From positions 1-22,675 of IMG/VR virus record IMGVR_UViG_3300024433_000060: a stretch of DNA of 22,675 bases. The stretch is one strand, 5' to 3'. Numbering within the stretch: position 1 is the first letter of the stretch; every line of letters starts with the position of its first letter. Of the stretch, positions 6,475 to 13,431 are shown in pieces. The notes under the pieces were generated by a model that had not been told where the DNA came from, ran no database searches, and saw only the letters and a list, made by a program, of their open reading frames with translations. The stretch comes from a virus. Made by a program: the position numbers and the translations under genes.

Positions 6475-6828
6475 ATGGGAGAAGATATAGTTAAAATACT
6501 TGAATTCAAAGTACCCCCTGCTAAAATAATGCTAAGAATAGGCAATAAAGAACAATTATCTGAATTTTGCAAAAAACATGGGATTATAGAAGTAGAAGAA
6601 TATGTCCATGCTCGTTCTTTATGGTTCCAAGATGAAAATAAATTTATTTTATTATTAAGGAATGATTGTGAATTAAAGATTCATGAATTGGTACACGAAT
6701 GTAAACATCTTACTAATTTCATCATGGAATCAAGACAATGGAAACTTGATCTTGATAATGATGAACCTGAATGTTATTTGCTTGGAGAAATATTTAAAAG
6801 AATATATGCGATATGGGAGAAAATATAA
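6475..6828 (+). CDS. HExxH zincin-like protein
   Basis: 117-residue protein with HELVH at residues 70-74, the zinc-binding and catalytic motif of zincin metallopeptidases, followed about 23-27 residues later by DNDEPECYLLGEIF, where an acidic residue (E97 or E99) could be the third zinc ligand. Small proteins of this build, with a HExxH helix and a later D-E-A/P-x-x-YL segment, are common in phages of many hosts; their substrate is unknown to me. There is no signal peptide, so it would act in the cytoplasm or in the particle. It overlaps the next glycosyltransferase by 16 bases. Peptidase activity is inference. Confidence 0.7.
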   Translation: MGEDIVKILEFKVPPAKIMLRIGNKEQLSEFCKKHGIIEVEEYVHARSLWFQDENKFILLLRNDCELKIHELVHECKHLTNFIMESRQWKLDLDNDEPECYLLGEIFKRIYAIWEKI

Positions 6829-7481
6829 TCTTTACAGCTTATTTTACCACTAAAAAGGATCCCCAAAGGAGAAAATATTGGAAGCAAAATGATATAACAC
6901 TCATTAATCCTTTGTATGACAGCGTAAAGCGACTGGGATTAAATATGATTATCTTCCAGGATGGGGCAAGTAAGGAGTTTGTTAACAAGTATTCAACAGA
7001 CAAGATACGATTTGAGAGATATAAGCTTAGAGGTGAAATTCCCCTCACAGAGCGGTTCAGGTGTTATTTCCACTATTTAAAGAAATATCGATATGAAAAG
7101 ATATTATGCCTGGATTGTGGAGACCTGGAACTTTTCAAAGATCCATTTCCGCTGATTGATGATAGTATACTGATTGGATCCGAAGAGAGTAAGATAGGTG
7201 ATTCAGTGTGGATAAAAGATAAATTCCAAAAAGCCTTTGGTGAAGTTTCGCATGAAGACAAAAAAGTATTAAATTGCGGTATCCTGGGAGGGCAATATGA
7301 TAACTTATTCACGTTGCTATCAGAATTTAAACAAATAACAGATACTATGAAGCGTAATGCTGATATGGCTATTTTCAATAAACTGATCTATGATGGATTT
7401 AAATTCAAGACGGGTTATCCTATTCATACGGTTTTTAATAAATTTGAGACAGATTCAGGTTGTTATATAAGGCATAAATGA
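6813..7481 (+). CDS. Putative glycosyltransferase (GT-A, GT8/GT77-like)
   Basis: 222-residue protein with the outline of a retaining-type GT-A enzyme that is not family 2: a start strand NIIFTAYFTTKKDPQRRKYW, the metal motif DCGD at 101-104 in the setting ILCLDCGDLELFKDPF, then LNCGILGG at about 152-159 and a DMAIFNKLI motif near 183-191, which in GT8/GT77-like enzymes bind sugar and acceptor. The start ATG overlaps the HExxH gene and the stop overlaps the next ATG (ATGA). No membrane segment. Assignment rests on the motif order; the exact family needs a profile search. Confidence 0.72.
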   Translation: MGENIIFTAYFTTKKDPQRRKYWKQNDITLINPLYDSVKRLGLNMIIFQDGASKEFVNKYSTDKIRFERYKLRGEIPLTERFRCYFHYLKKYRYEKILCLDCGDLELFKDPFPLIDDSILIGSEESKIGDSVWIKDKFQKAFGEVSHEDKKVLNCGILGGQYDNLFTLLSEFKQITDTMKRNADMAIFNKLIYDGFKFKTGYPIHTVFNKFETDSGCYIRHK

Positions 7482-8143
7482 TAGACATAGTAATTGTAAC
7501 CAACAGCATAAACAGCCCTTTATGGTCAATGACCAGGAATGCTATTCGCACAGCCAGAGAGAATGCAGGAATGCAGATAGGTCAGGTAGTAGTAGTTGAA
7601 GAGTGTCTTACGGCCAGAGAGCAACCAGGTACAAAAATGCTTTACTATGATTTCGAGTTTAATTACAATAAATGTCTTAACTTGGGCTTTTCGGTCTGTG
7701 AGAATAAATATGTAGCTTTCTGTAATAATGATCTATACTTCGAGCAGAATTGGGCTAAGAACGCTATTTATGCAATGGAAACGTTTAGCTTTTTAAGTGT
7801 CAGTCCTACTCCAAGGCATATATTCGGAGGGTTAAGAGTAGGTTATGAAGTCGGGAAACATGTATTAGGATGGTGTATTATCATGGATCGGGTAGTAATG
7901 GATATGATCGGAGGGTTTGACTATCCTGTAAGGTTCTGGTATTCTGACGATGTTTATGCAGAACAACTAAAAGCCGCCGGCATACAACATGCACTAGTAG
8001 GTAATTCTCTTGTAAGACATCTCACAAGTGTAAGCCTTCTCAATCGGAAGATAGTTAGTGGCAAGTTACGCATGGATATGCAAAAAGGACAGGAGAAGAT
8101 TTTTAAACAATATAAAAAAGAAAAGTATGAAAGCACAAATTAA
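7478..8143 (+). CDS. Glycosyltransferase-like protein, family 2
   Basis: 221-residue GT-A-type protein. FNYNKCLNLGFSVCENKY (61-78) followed by VAFCNNDLYF (79-88) matches the family 2 pattern in which the DXD position is NND (N83-N84-D85). A later GGFDYPVRFWYSDDVYAEQL resembles the catalytic ED/DD region of these enzymes. The last 25 residues are strongly basic. The protein begins with the nucleotide-binding strand MIDIVIVTNS. It is coupled to the gene before it by ATGA and overlaps the small ORF after it by 17 bases. The donor is unknown. Confidence 0.83.
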   Translation: MIDIVIVTNSINSPLWSMTRNAIRTARENAGMQIGQVVVVEECLTAREQPGTKMLYYDFEFNYNKCLNLGFSVCENKYVAFCNNDLYFEQNWAKNAIYAMETFSFLSVSPTPRHIFGGLRVGYEVGKHVLGWCIIMDRVVMDMIGGFDYPVRFWYSDDVYAEQLKAAGIQHALVGNSLVRHLTSVSLLNRKIVSGKLRMDMQKGQEKIFKQYKKEKYESTN

Positions 8144-8285
8144 AATTACTTATCCGGGGCCACTAAACGTAGAGGTTGATAAAAAAATCACCAAGGCAAT
8201 GGAATTGACCGGCGCGAAATGGTGGGCGCAAGGGACTAATTTATCATCCAATGAAAGGGATATTTGTTTTGATTTAGAAGTATGA
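8127..8285 (+). CDS. Hypothetical 52-residue phage protein
   Basis: Starts at ATG 8127 inside the end of the preceding glycosyltransferase gene. The sequence MKAQIKITYPG..., ending in GAKWWAQGTNLSSNERDICF, matches a small, widespread phage protein type in which a W-x-A-x-G-x-x-x-x-x-x-x-R-D core is conserved; its function is unknown to me. The frame could be extended upstream to 8058, but that part would lie wholly within the glycosyltransferase gene and lacks the conserved look. The last gene before the 101-bp structured gap. Confidence 0.65.
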   Translation: MKAQIKITYPGPLNVEVDKKITKAMELTGAKWWAQGTNLSSNERDICFDLEV

Positions 8286-8290
8286 AAAAA

Positions 8291-8357
8291 CCGGGGTGGA
8301 AAGTTGCTGCATCCTCTCCTAACAGCTTTACCCCGGCTTTCAAGGACATATAGTCCT
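8291..8357 (+). other. Two consecutive RNA hairpins in the cassette gap
   Basis: Hairpin 1: CCGGGGT (8291-8297), a GG bulge, AAAGTTG (8300-8306), a 16-nt loop, CAGCTTT (8323-8329) and ACCCCGG (8330-8336), together 14 pairs including one wobble. Hairpin 2: AGGAC (8343-8347), loop ATATA, GTCCT (8353-8357). They fill the 101-base gap (8286-8386), the only non-coding break within the cassette. There is no T-tract directly after hairpin 1 beyond CTTT, so a strong intrinsic terminator is unlikely. A processing site, attenuator, mRNA stabiliser or small structured RNA are possible. Confidence 0.6.
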
Positions 8358-8386
8358 CTACCTCCAATTGGATTAATACAAAGATA

Positions 8387-9088
8387 ATGAAAATATCTAT
8401 AGTATCAGCAATATGGAAGCGTAAGGCATTGACTAAAATCTTTCTTTCGAGTCTTCAGAGATACAAAAAAGACTACGGGATAGAGGCGGCAATAGCGGGG
8501 AGCGAAGGTCTAAAATCAAAAAGAATGTGCCTAGACTATGGAGTAGCCTATGTAGAAACTCCTAACAAACCTCTCAGTAACAAGTTTGTTAAAGCTTCTC
8601 AGTTAGCGGCCATGAGATTCAATCCTGATGGGTTTCTGATTCTAGGAAGTGACGATTTCATTGATGATGCTTTGATTCAGAAATATTTCAAGACACTAAA
8701 AGACGGTGCGGATATAACGGGCATAAAAGACTGTTATTTTTACCATACAAGAAGCAAGGAAGCTATGCACTGGATAGGATACACGAATTTCCGCAAAGGA
8801 GAGACTGTAGGCATGGCCCGTATGCTCAGTAAGAAAGCTTTTAACAAACTCAACGGCAAGCTATGGCCTTCGGGTATGAATTCCGGGCTTGATTATAATA
8901 TGATGAAAAGACTAAGGATGCACAATAATTTTAACTGGATCTCTTTTTCTATTAAGGGAATGGTTGCAGTAGATGTTAAGGGACAGGGGAATATTACGGG
9001 GTTTGATTGTTACCGTGAGAATATGGAGCCTGTAGATATAAGTATTTTTGATACTATACCTGAATTTAAACTAATAGAGAGATTGTGA
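8387..9088 (+). CDS. Glycosyltransferase-like protein (GT-A)
   Basis: 233-residue protein with a family 2-like N-terminus (MKISIVSAIWKRKALTKIFL), conserved phage-type middle FLILGSDDFIDD at 83-94 with the SDD acting as DXD motif, and a GETVGMARMLSKKAFNKL-GKLWPSGMNSGLDYNMMKRL region that could carry the acceptor site and catalytic acid. Bacteriophage-encoded proteins with this SDD and SGLDY arrangement are usually labelled glycosyltransferases. It is the first gene behind the double hairpin and overlaps the methyltransferase by GTGA. No membrane segment is visible. Confidence 0.75.
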   Translation: MKISIVSAIWKRKALTKIFLSSLQRYKKDYGIEAAIAGSEGLKSKRMCLDYGVAYVETPNKPLSNKFVKASQLAAMRFNPDGFLILGSDDFIDDALIQKYFKTLKDGADITGIKDCYFYHTRSKEAMHWIGYTNFRKGETVGMARMLSKKAFNKLNGKLWPSGMNSGLDYNMMKRLRMHNNFNWISFSIKGMVAVDVKGQGNITGFDCYRENMEPVDISIFDTIPEFKLIERL

Positions 9089-9642
9089 ATTATACTCCTA
9101 GCGCATATAATAAAATTTATAAATGTTCGACAAAATATAGATGTCATTATACAAAGAGTCCATATTATCCGTTATGGTTAGCTTCTTTAAAATATATTTC
9201 AGACAATATAATAGAACTTGGTTGTGGGACGGGGCAATTTGCACAAATATTCGGGGATAATCCTAATATTTCTTATATAGGAGTTGATTTCAGTGAGGAA
9301 GCTATCAATCAGGCCCGGTTAAGAAATCCATCCATGAAATTTATGTGTAATGATATTTGCTCAATTGATATATCTCAATATGATACTATAATAGCATTCG
9401 AGGTATTAGAACATATTAAAGATGATTTGGGTATTTTAGAAAGAATGAAACCCGGACAGAGAATTGTATTCTCAGTGCCGGATTATATGTCTGAAAATCA
9501 TTATAGATGTTTTAAATCGGAGGATGAAATATATTTGCGATATCAGTTATTAGATATTTATAATATTGAAGAATTTGAATTAGTGAAAAATAAATTTAAT
9601 GATGTAAACACATTATTTTTGGTCTATGGAAACAAGAGATAG
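9085..9642 (+). CDS. SAM-dependent methyltransferase, class I
   Basis: 185-residue Rossmann-fold methyltransferase. Motif I IIELGCGTGQFAQIF at 42-56, the acidic ribose-binding residue in GVDFSEEAINQAR (about 66-78), motif II-like NDIC at about 94-97 and AFEVLEHI at about 109-116 place it with the Methyltransf_11/25/31 group, which methylates small molecules and sugars more often than DNA. It starts at GTG 9085, overlapping the stop before it (GTGA), and overlaps the PP-loop gene by 17 bases. Its DNA looks more AT-rich than the neighbours. In this setting O-methylation of a sugar is the likely role, but the substrate is inference. Confidence 0.87.
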   Translation: MNYTPSAYNKIYKCSTKYRCHYTKSPYYPLWLASLKYISDNIIELGCGTGQFAQIFGDNPNISYIGVDFSEEAINQARLRNPSMKFMCNDICSIDISQYDTIIAFEVLEHIKDDLGILERMKPGQRIVFSVPDYMSENHYRCFKSEDEIYLRYQLLDIYNIEEFELVKNKFNDVNTLFLVYGNKR

Positions 9643-10759
9643 TTTAAAAACGACCTTCCACCGCGGAATCATGAAAGATGATCACGGGAATATGGATTAT
9701 GACTTTATACGTCTTGCCAATAAACAACAATCGCTTACTTTTCTGACAAAATTCCTTAACCATAGATATAATCCTCCTTGGTGGGAGACACCTTTCGAAG
9801 AGATTAAATTCACAACTCCAGCAGAACGGATTAATCCTGATTATAAATATTTGCTCAAAGATCAACCTAAAACGAAACTATCCATTCAGCAATTCACCCA
9901 AAATATAGTCGATGGAGTAAAAAAGTATATTGTTGTAAATCTCAAAGAAGGCGAAAAATATCTCATGTTACATAGTGGAGGTTATGATTCTCGCATTATA
10001 AGTTCTTGTATGCGTGATCTATGGCTGGAGGGATTGCGCTTTGATATTCATTTCCGCTGTCATCAGCCGGAGGGGCCACAATTTTTGGAGATTATGAAAC
10101 GACAGGGCTGGAATAAGGATCAATTTTCAATCTTTGAAGGAGCGAAGGAAAACTATTATAATATCGGCGATAAGAATAATACACTTAATGGCTGGAATAA
10201 TTACAATCAGTCCATGAATTTCTGGTCAGATATTGTTCCTGATGAAAGTAAATATTTTGTCATAACGGGATTGATGAGTGAGAGTTTCAAATATATTGCA
10301 ATGCATGGTAAAGAAAATTTTCCTAGAAGGAGCGATAATAGATTTATAGATATACTCTTACACTTCACTCCCGATGAGGGACAATGGGACTCTTTATATA
10401 TGATGGAATTTAAGGATTTACTTATGCCCCTTGGCTCTTATACATATCTTGAGCATGCTCTTACTGTTGACCCTGAGTGGTGTAAATTTAATGGAAAGAC
10501 TGATACTATACGAATAGAAATAACAAAAAGATTCAAATATAATATAACAGATATCCCATACGGAAGGCATGATTATAGCTGGAATCTGACAGATAAGTTT
10601 TTCAAAAAGCTTGAGAATGATTTTTATGATTCAGTATTCTATAAAAATTATGGAAAATATCTATCTAAAAAACCTGATTTCACAAAACTTTATGGTTGGG
10701 ATGCAAAATTATGGGGATTTATGACTGTATATGATGCAATATTTAAAAACTATGCTTGA
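9626..10759 (+). CDS. Asparagine-synthase-like PP-loop amidotransferase
   Basis: 377-residue protein with the ATP-pyrophosphatase motif SGGYDS at 117-122, preceded by the hydrophobic strand KYLMLH and followed by RIISS, as in the synthetase domain of asparagine synthase B. The N-terminal glutaminase domain and its catalytic Cys2 are missing: the protein starts METRDS. It would adenylate a carboxylate and might take ammonia from solution or another protein. Related enzymes act in cell-surface sugar pathways and in peptide maturation, so amidation of a uronic acid or a protein side chain is possible. Overlaps the genes on both sides. Enzyme class is well supported, substrate is not. Confidence 0.8.
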   Translation: METRDSLKTTFHRGIMKDDHGNMDYDFIRLANKQQSLTFLTKFLNHRYNPPWWETPFEEIKFTTPAERINPDYKYLLKDQPKTKLSIQQFTQNIVDGVKKYIVVNLKEGEKYLMLHSGGYDSRIISSCMRDLWLEGLRFDIHFRCHQPEGPQFLEIMKRQGWNKDQFSIFEGAKENYYNIGDKNNTLNGWNNYNQSMNFWSDIVPDESKYFVITGLMSESFKYIAMHGKENFPRRSDNRFIDILLHFTPDEGQWDSLYMMEFKDLLMPLGSYTYLEHALTVDPEWCKFNGKTDTIRIEITKRFKYNITDIPYGRHDYSWNLTDKFFKKLENDFYDSVFYKNYGKYLSKKPDFTKLYGWDAKLWGFMTVYDAIFKNYA

Positions 10760-11366
10760 CGAAAAGAGACTAATCTTATGTGCCGGATCGCAAACACGGT
10801 GGAACAAAGTTCTTAATCCTGATATCCCTGAGATCAAGCAACTAATAGAAGTCAAAGATGAAATACTAATTGAAAGAATACAACGTCAGTTTCCGGGATC
10901 TATTGTTATAACTCATTTAGACGCAATAAAGCAACATTCTACAATGGTATTTAACGTAGAGCAGGGCATTTGTACTCTAAACACTTTACTTACTACTCAC
11001 TTGCTTTGGTCAGAATGGACAACAATTCTTTTAGGAGATGTTAATTATGGAAAAGACACTATCAGGAAAATTAAGGCCCAGGAACAGCAGATACAGTTCT
11101 ACGGCGATCAGAAAGAAATCTATGCTTTAAAATGGCATCGTTCATTCAATGACTTTATAATAATGAATATCGGAGCAGTTATTAATAATCCGGGATGGAC
11201 TCCGCAATTTGGTAAACTATGGAATTTATATCGCAGTTGCACGGGTACTCATTTCATGGTTAGGAGTGAGATAAAAAAATTCTTTACCTTTGTAAGTGAT
11301 TCGCAGGATTTTGATATACAGGCGGAATACATTAAATATGCCAAGAAGCAAGGAATACGAAAATAG
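10752..11366 (+). CDS. Sugar-nucleotidyltransferase-like protein
   Basis: 204 residues from ATG 10752, beginning MLDEKRLILCAGSQTRWN: the CAGxxxRW glycine loop at 10-17 is that of nucleotidyltransferases that charge a sugar phosphate with an NTP (GT-A-like fold). TILLGDVNYG in the middle would be the metal-binding D of this class. The later GTHFMVRSEIKKFF also fits a nucleotide-binding fold. The start at 10752 is chosen because it puts the glycine loop close to the N-terminus and leaves an 8-base overlap with the gene before; ATG 10731 would add seven residues. It could supply the activated sugar for the cassette enzymes; which sugar is unknown. Confidence 0.65.
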   Translation: MLDEKRLILCAGSQTRWNKVLNPDIPEIKQLIEVKDEILIERIQRQFPGSIVITHLDAIKQHSTMVFNVEQGICTLNTLLTTHLLWSEWTTILLGDVNYGKDTIRKIKAQEQQIQFYGDQKEIYALKWHRSFNDFIIMNIGAVINNPGWTPQFGKLWNLYRSCTGTHFMVRSEIKKFFTFVSDSQDFDIQAEYIKYAKKQGIRK

Positions 11367-11601
11367 AATACCCGCTTTTTATCGCAGACAAACAATTGAT
11401 GTAATGTTATTTGTGCATGTTACGGCAATGATAGAACGCAATAAAATGGAGATAAAAGATGCTATTAATGACTTTTTTTTATTGTATGGAATTGATGAAG
11501 AAGAGTATCCTATAGGTACTGCCTTAAAGGTCTATCACAGAGTGCGTGTTAATTTTTTATGGACATCATTAAGAGACTCACTTGATAATTTAAATAAATA
11601 A
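11338..11601 (+). CDS. Hypothetical 87-residue protein
   Basis: Basic helical protein (MPRSKEYENRIPAFYRRQTI...) with no recognised family. It starts at ATG 11338 inside the end of the nucleotidyltransferase gene; an ATG at 11296 in the same frame would add 14 residues entirely within that gene. Hydrophobic-basic spacing in VMLFVHVTAMIERNKMEIKDAI suggests a helical bundle, perhaps DNA- or protein-binding. It contains an 8-T run (11473-11480) in its coding sequence. The last cassette gene; the capsid promoter overlaps its end. Confidence 0.6.
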   Translation: MPRSKEYENRIPAFYRRQTIDVMLFVHVTAMIERNKMEIKDAINDFFLLYGIDEEEYPIGTALKVYHRVRVNFLWTSLRDSLDNLNK

Positions 11602-11612
11602 ACTTAAATTTG
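11582..11612 (+). promoter_or_regulatory. Bacteroidota-type promoter for scaffold/capsid genes
   Basis: TTG at 11582-11584, a 20-base spacer and TAAATTTG at 11605-11612, an exact TAnnTTTG -7 box. The predicted transcription start is 2-4 bases before, or at, the ATG at 11619, so the message would be leaderless or nearly so, as at the first promoter. It splits the capsid block from the sugar cassette and, with the terminator at 14493-14519, makes 11619-14445 a separate unit suited to high capsid expression. Confidence 0.65.
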
Positions 11613-11618
11613 TAAATC

Positions 11619-12038
11619 ATGGAAAAGGAAAAAGAAACACCCTGGACAGAACAAAAAGTATTATACAAAGACGGCAACGTTGATGTATATCGTAAATTTG
11701 GTTGGGAAACCTGGAAGCGTATGACCGAAGATGAACGGGCAATGTGGACAGAATTTTCCGAAGCTACTCCTGCTCCGATTTCTAAGGAGGTAATTGATTT
11801 TAACGAAAAGATTGTTGCAAAAGCAAATAAACCAAAGCCAAAAGCAGTTGAAGTTTCTGTTGATGAATTAACCGAAATTCCCGATGTTTTCGAAGATGAA
11901 GATATTGACACATCTAAATCACTTAGTGAAATTGAACAAGTCCGGGCAGAACTAAAGGAACGTGGAATAAAGTTCGCATACAATTCTAAGCTTGAAACAT
12001 TACAGAAAAAACTAGATGATGCCGACAATACAGAGTAG
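11619..12038 (+). CDS. Head-region protein with C-terminal HeH/LEM-like motif
   Basis: 139 residues in three parts: an N-terminal segment (KVLYKDGNVDVYRKFGWETW, about 13-32), a Pro/Lys- and acid-rich linker (about 50-100) and a C-terminal helix-extended-loop-helix motif of the HeH/LEM type (about 103-135: IEQVRAELKERGIKFAYNSK and LETLQKKL). HeH modules occur at the ends of many small phage structural proteins and are thought to bind DNA or proteins. It lies first behind the capsid promoter. The next gene has the same order of parts. Exact role unknown; a head decoration or adaptor function is possible. Confidence 0.65.
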   Translation: MEKEKETPWTEQKVLYKDGNVDVYRKFGWETWKRMTEDERAMWTEFSEATPAPISKEVIDFNEKIVAKANKPKPKAVEVSVDELTEIPDVFEDEDIDTSKSLSEIEQVRAELKERGIKFAYNSKLETLQKKLDDADNTE

Positions 12039-12312
12039 GAAATATGAAGATCATGTGGATTATGTCACGGTTGAGACATGGCAGATGATGAAAGACAAGG
12101 GGCTTGCTCGTAGATTTAAAGTCATTGATGATAAAGACTTGCAGGATACGGTAGTAGCAACGCCTCAAGCCTTTACTGAGCCGGTTTCTTTTGAAATACC
12201 TGAGATGGAACGCGATGAAATAAAAGCTGAATTGGATAAAATAGAAGGGTTTGAATACAATAAACGCGCTTCTACAGATAAATTATATCAATTATATTTA
12301 GAAAATTTGTGA
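12016..12312 (+). CDS. Second HeH/LEM-like protein, paralogue of the gene before
   Basis: 98 residues: an N-terminal RKYEDHVDYVTVETWQMMKD that aligns with the ETW-x-x-M stretch of the preceding protein, a short linker, and a C-terminal HeH/LEM-like motif (DEIKAELDKIEGFEYNKRAS, then DKLYQLYLENL). It appears to be a shortened copy from an old duplication. The start (ATG 12016 or 12019) overlaps the preceding gene, so the two are coupled. Function unknown; probably a small virion or assembly protein. Confidence 0.65.
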   Translation: MMPTIQSRKYEDHVDYVTVETWQMMKDKGLARRFKVIDDKDLQDTVVATPQAFTEPVSFEIPEMERDEIKAELDKIEGFEYNKRASTDKLYQLYLENL

Positions 12313-12313
12313 A

Positions 12314-12511
12314 ATGGCAGTACGACTTAGAAAAGGCAAAGATGGTTTCTATAAAGCATTGTGTGCTGCAGAAACCGAAGCAAATAAAGGTGACATTTAT
12401 ATTGACGATACAATGGATGAGGCTCTAAATGCGAAATATTATGAAGATTTTTATAAGATGGGAGCATTAAAAAAAGAGTGGATTCCTGAAGATATGAATT
12501 TTGAAGTTTAA
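12314..12511 (+). CDS. Hypothetical 65-residue head-region protein
   Basis: Small protein (MAVRLRKGKDGFYKALCAAE..., ending in MNFEV) between the HeH proteins and the putative scaffold. It follows the previous stop with a single base between. The N-terminus is basic, the rest acidic. There is no recognised family. Position suggests a capsid-assembly accessory protein, but nothing in the sequence proves it. Confidence 0.6.
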   Translation: MAVRLRKGKDGFYKALCAAETEANKGDIYIDDTMDEALNAKYYEDFYKMGALKKEWIPEDMNFEV

Positions 12512-12525
12512 TAAATTGTAACGCA

Positions 12526-13428
12526 ATGAACGAAAAAGAATTGCTTACCGGGCTTTTGACGAAAGCTTATAATAAAACGTCCGAGGAGATTTCAGCACTC
12601 CTTTACGAAAAAGCTGACGATTCTGATGAAGTTACTTTAAAAGAAGGTGCGCTTGACTTGGGACTTGACCTTGATACGAAACGAGTTGAAAAACTCAAAT
12701 CATCTGCCACGCTTGACAAAACTCAGATCAAAAATCTCCGTGACCAACATATCAAAGAGATCATGGAAGATTTTGAGAAGAAAATCAAAGCTGCTTACGG
12801 CATAGAGAGTACGTCAAAAGGTCTTGACCTTGTAAAAGAAATCATTGATCAGGTTTCAGAGTGTGACATATCTGATGAAAAAGTAAAGACTCATCCTCTT
12901 TATGTTGAGCTTGAAAAACTCAAGAGCAGAGAAGATTATGATACACTTCAGAATGATTTCAATGATTATAAGTTAAACCAGGACAAAATTTCCAGGCTTA
13001 CTAAAATCAAAAGCAACGTATTGTCTATATTTTCCAGCCTTAATCCTATACAAAGCGAGAATCCTGTAGTTGCTCAGAACCGTAGAGAAGATTTTCTCAA
13101 CAAGTTCGATCAATACGATTACGAACCACAGGAAAGCGGAGATCACCTGATTCTAAAAGGTGGTAACCGCATGGATGACCAACACGGTAATCCGATAAAA
13201 TTTGCTGACTTTGTAAAAGGACTTGCCGAGTTGAATTACGATTTTGCTCAGAGTGACCAGAGAGGCAACGCCGGAAATGACCCGGGTGGCAATGGTGGTG
13301 GAAGCCATATTGACGTACCTAAAGACGAAAAAGAATACCTTGCTAAGATGGCGGACCTTATGCAAAAGAACGATAAGGAAGGCGGTATAAAGCTTGCTGA
13401 GGCGTGGAATGCGTCCCAAAACAAGTAA
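12526..13428 (+). CDS. Putative capsid scaffolding protein
   Basis: 300-residue, highly charged, mostly helical protein directly upstream of the major capsid gene, the usual place of a scaffold. It shows a long coiled-coil-prone region (about 65-165), a Gly/Asn/Asp-rich flexible linker (AGNDPGGNGGGS, about 249-260) and a short helical C-terminus (AKMADLMQKNDKEGGIKLAE), an arrangement common to scaffolds whose tail binds capsid protein. No protease motif is apparent. It would fill the prohead and leave before packaging. Assigned from order and composition. Confidence 0.72.
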   Translation: MNEKELLTGLLTKAYNKTSEEISALLYEKADDSDEVTLKEGALDLGLDLDTKRVEKLKSSATLDKTQIKNLRDQHIKEIMEDFEKKIKAAYGIESTSKGLDLVKEIIDQVSECDISDEKVKTHPLYVELEKLKSREDYDTLQNDFNDYKLNQDKISRLTKIKSNVLSIFSSLNPIQSENPVVAQNRREDFLNKFDQYDYEPQESGDHLILKGGNRMDDQHGNPIKFADFVKGLAELNYDFAQSDQRGNAGNDPGGNGGGSHIDVPKDEKEYLAKMADLMQKNDKEGGIKLAEAWNASQNK

Positions 13429-13431
13429 AAA

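Noticed and set aside
11473-11480. Run of eight T as a possible frameshift site
   Set aside because: No alternative frame with a plausible product and no downstream hairpin seen, in contrast to 17551-17584. A homopolymer length error is also possible.
11549-12028. 159-residue open frame on the - strand opposite the HeH protein gene
   Set aside because: Ser-rich shadow of the + strand gene, and it would run against the promoter at 11582-11612. No motif.
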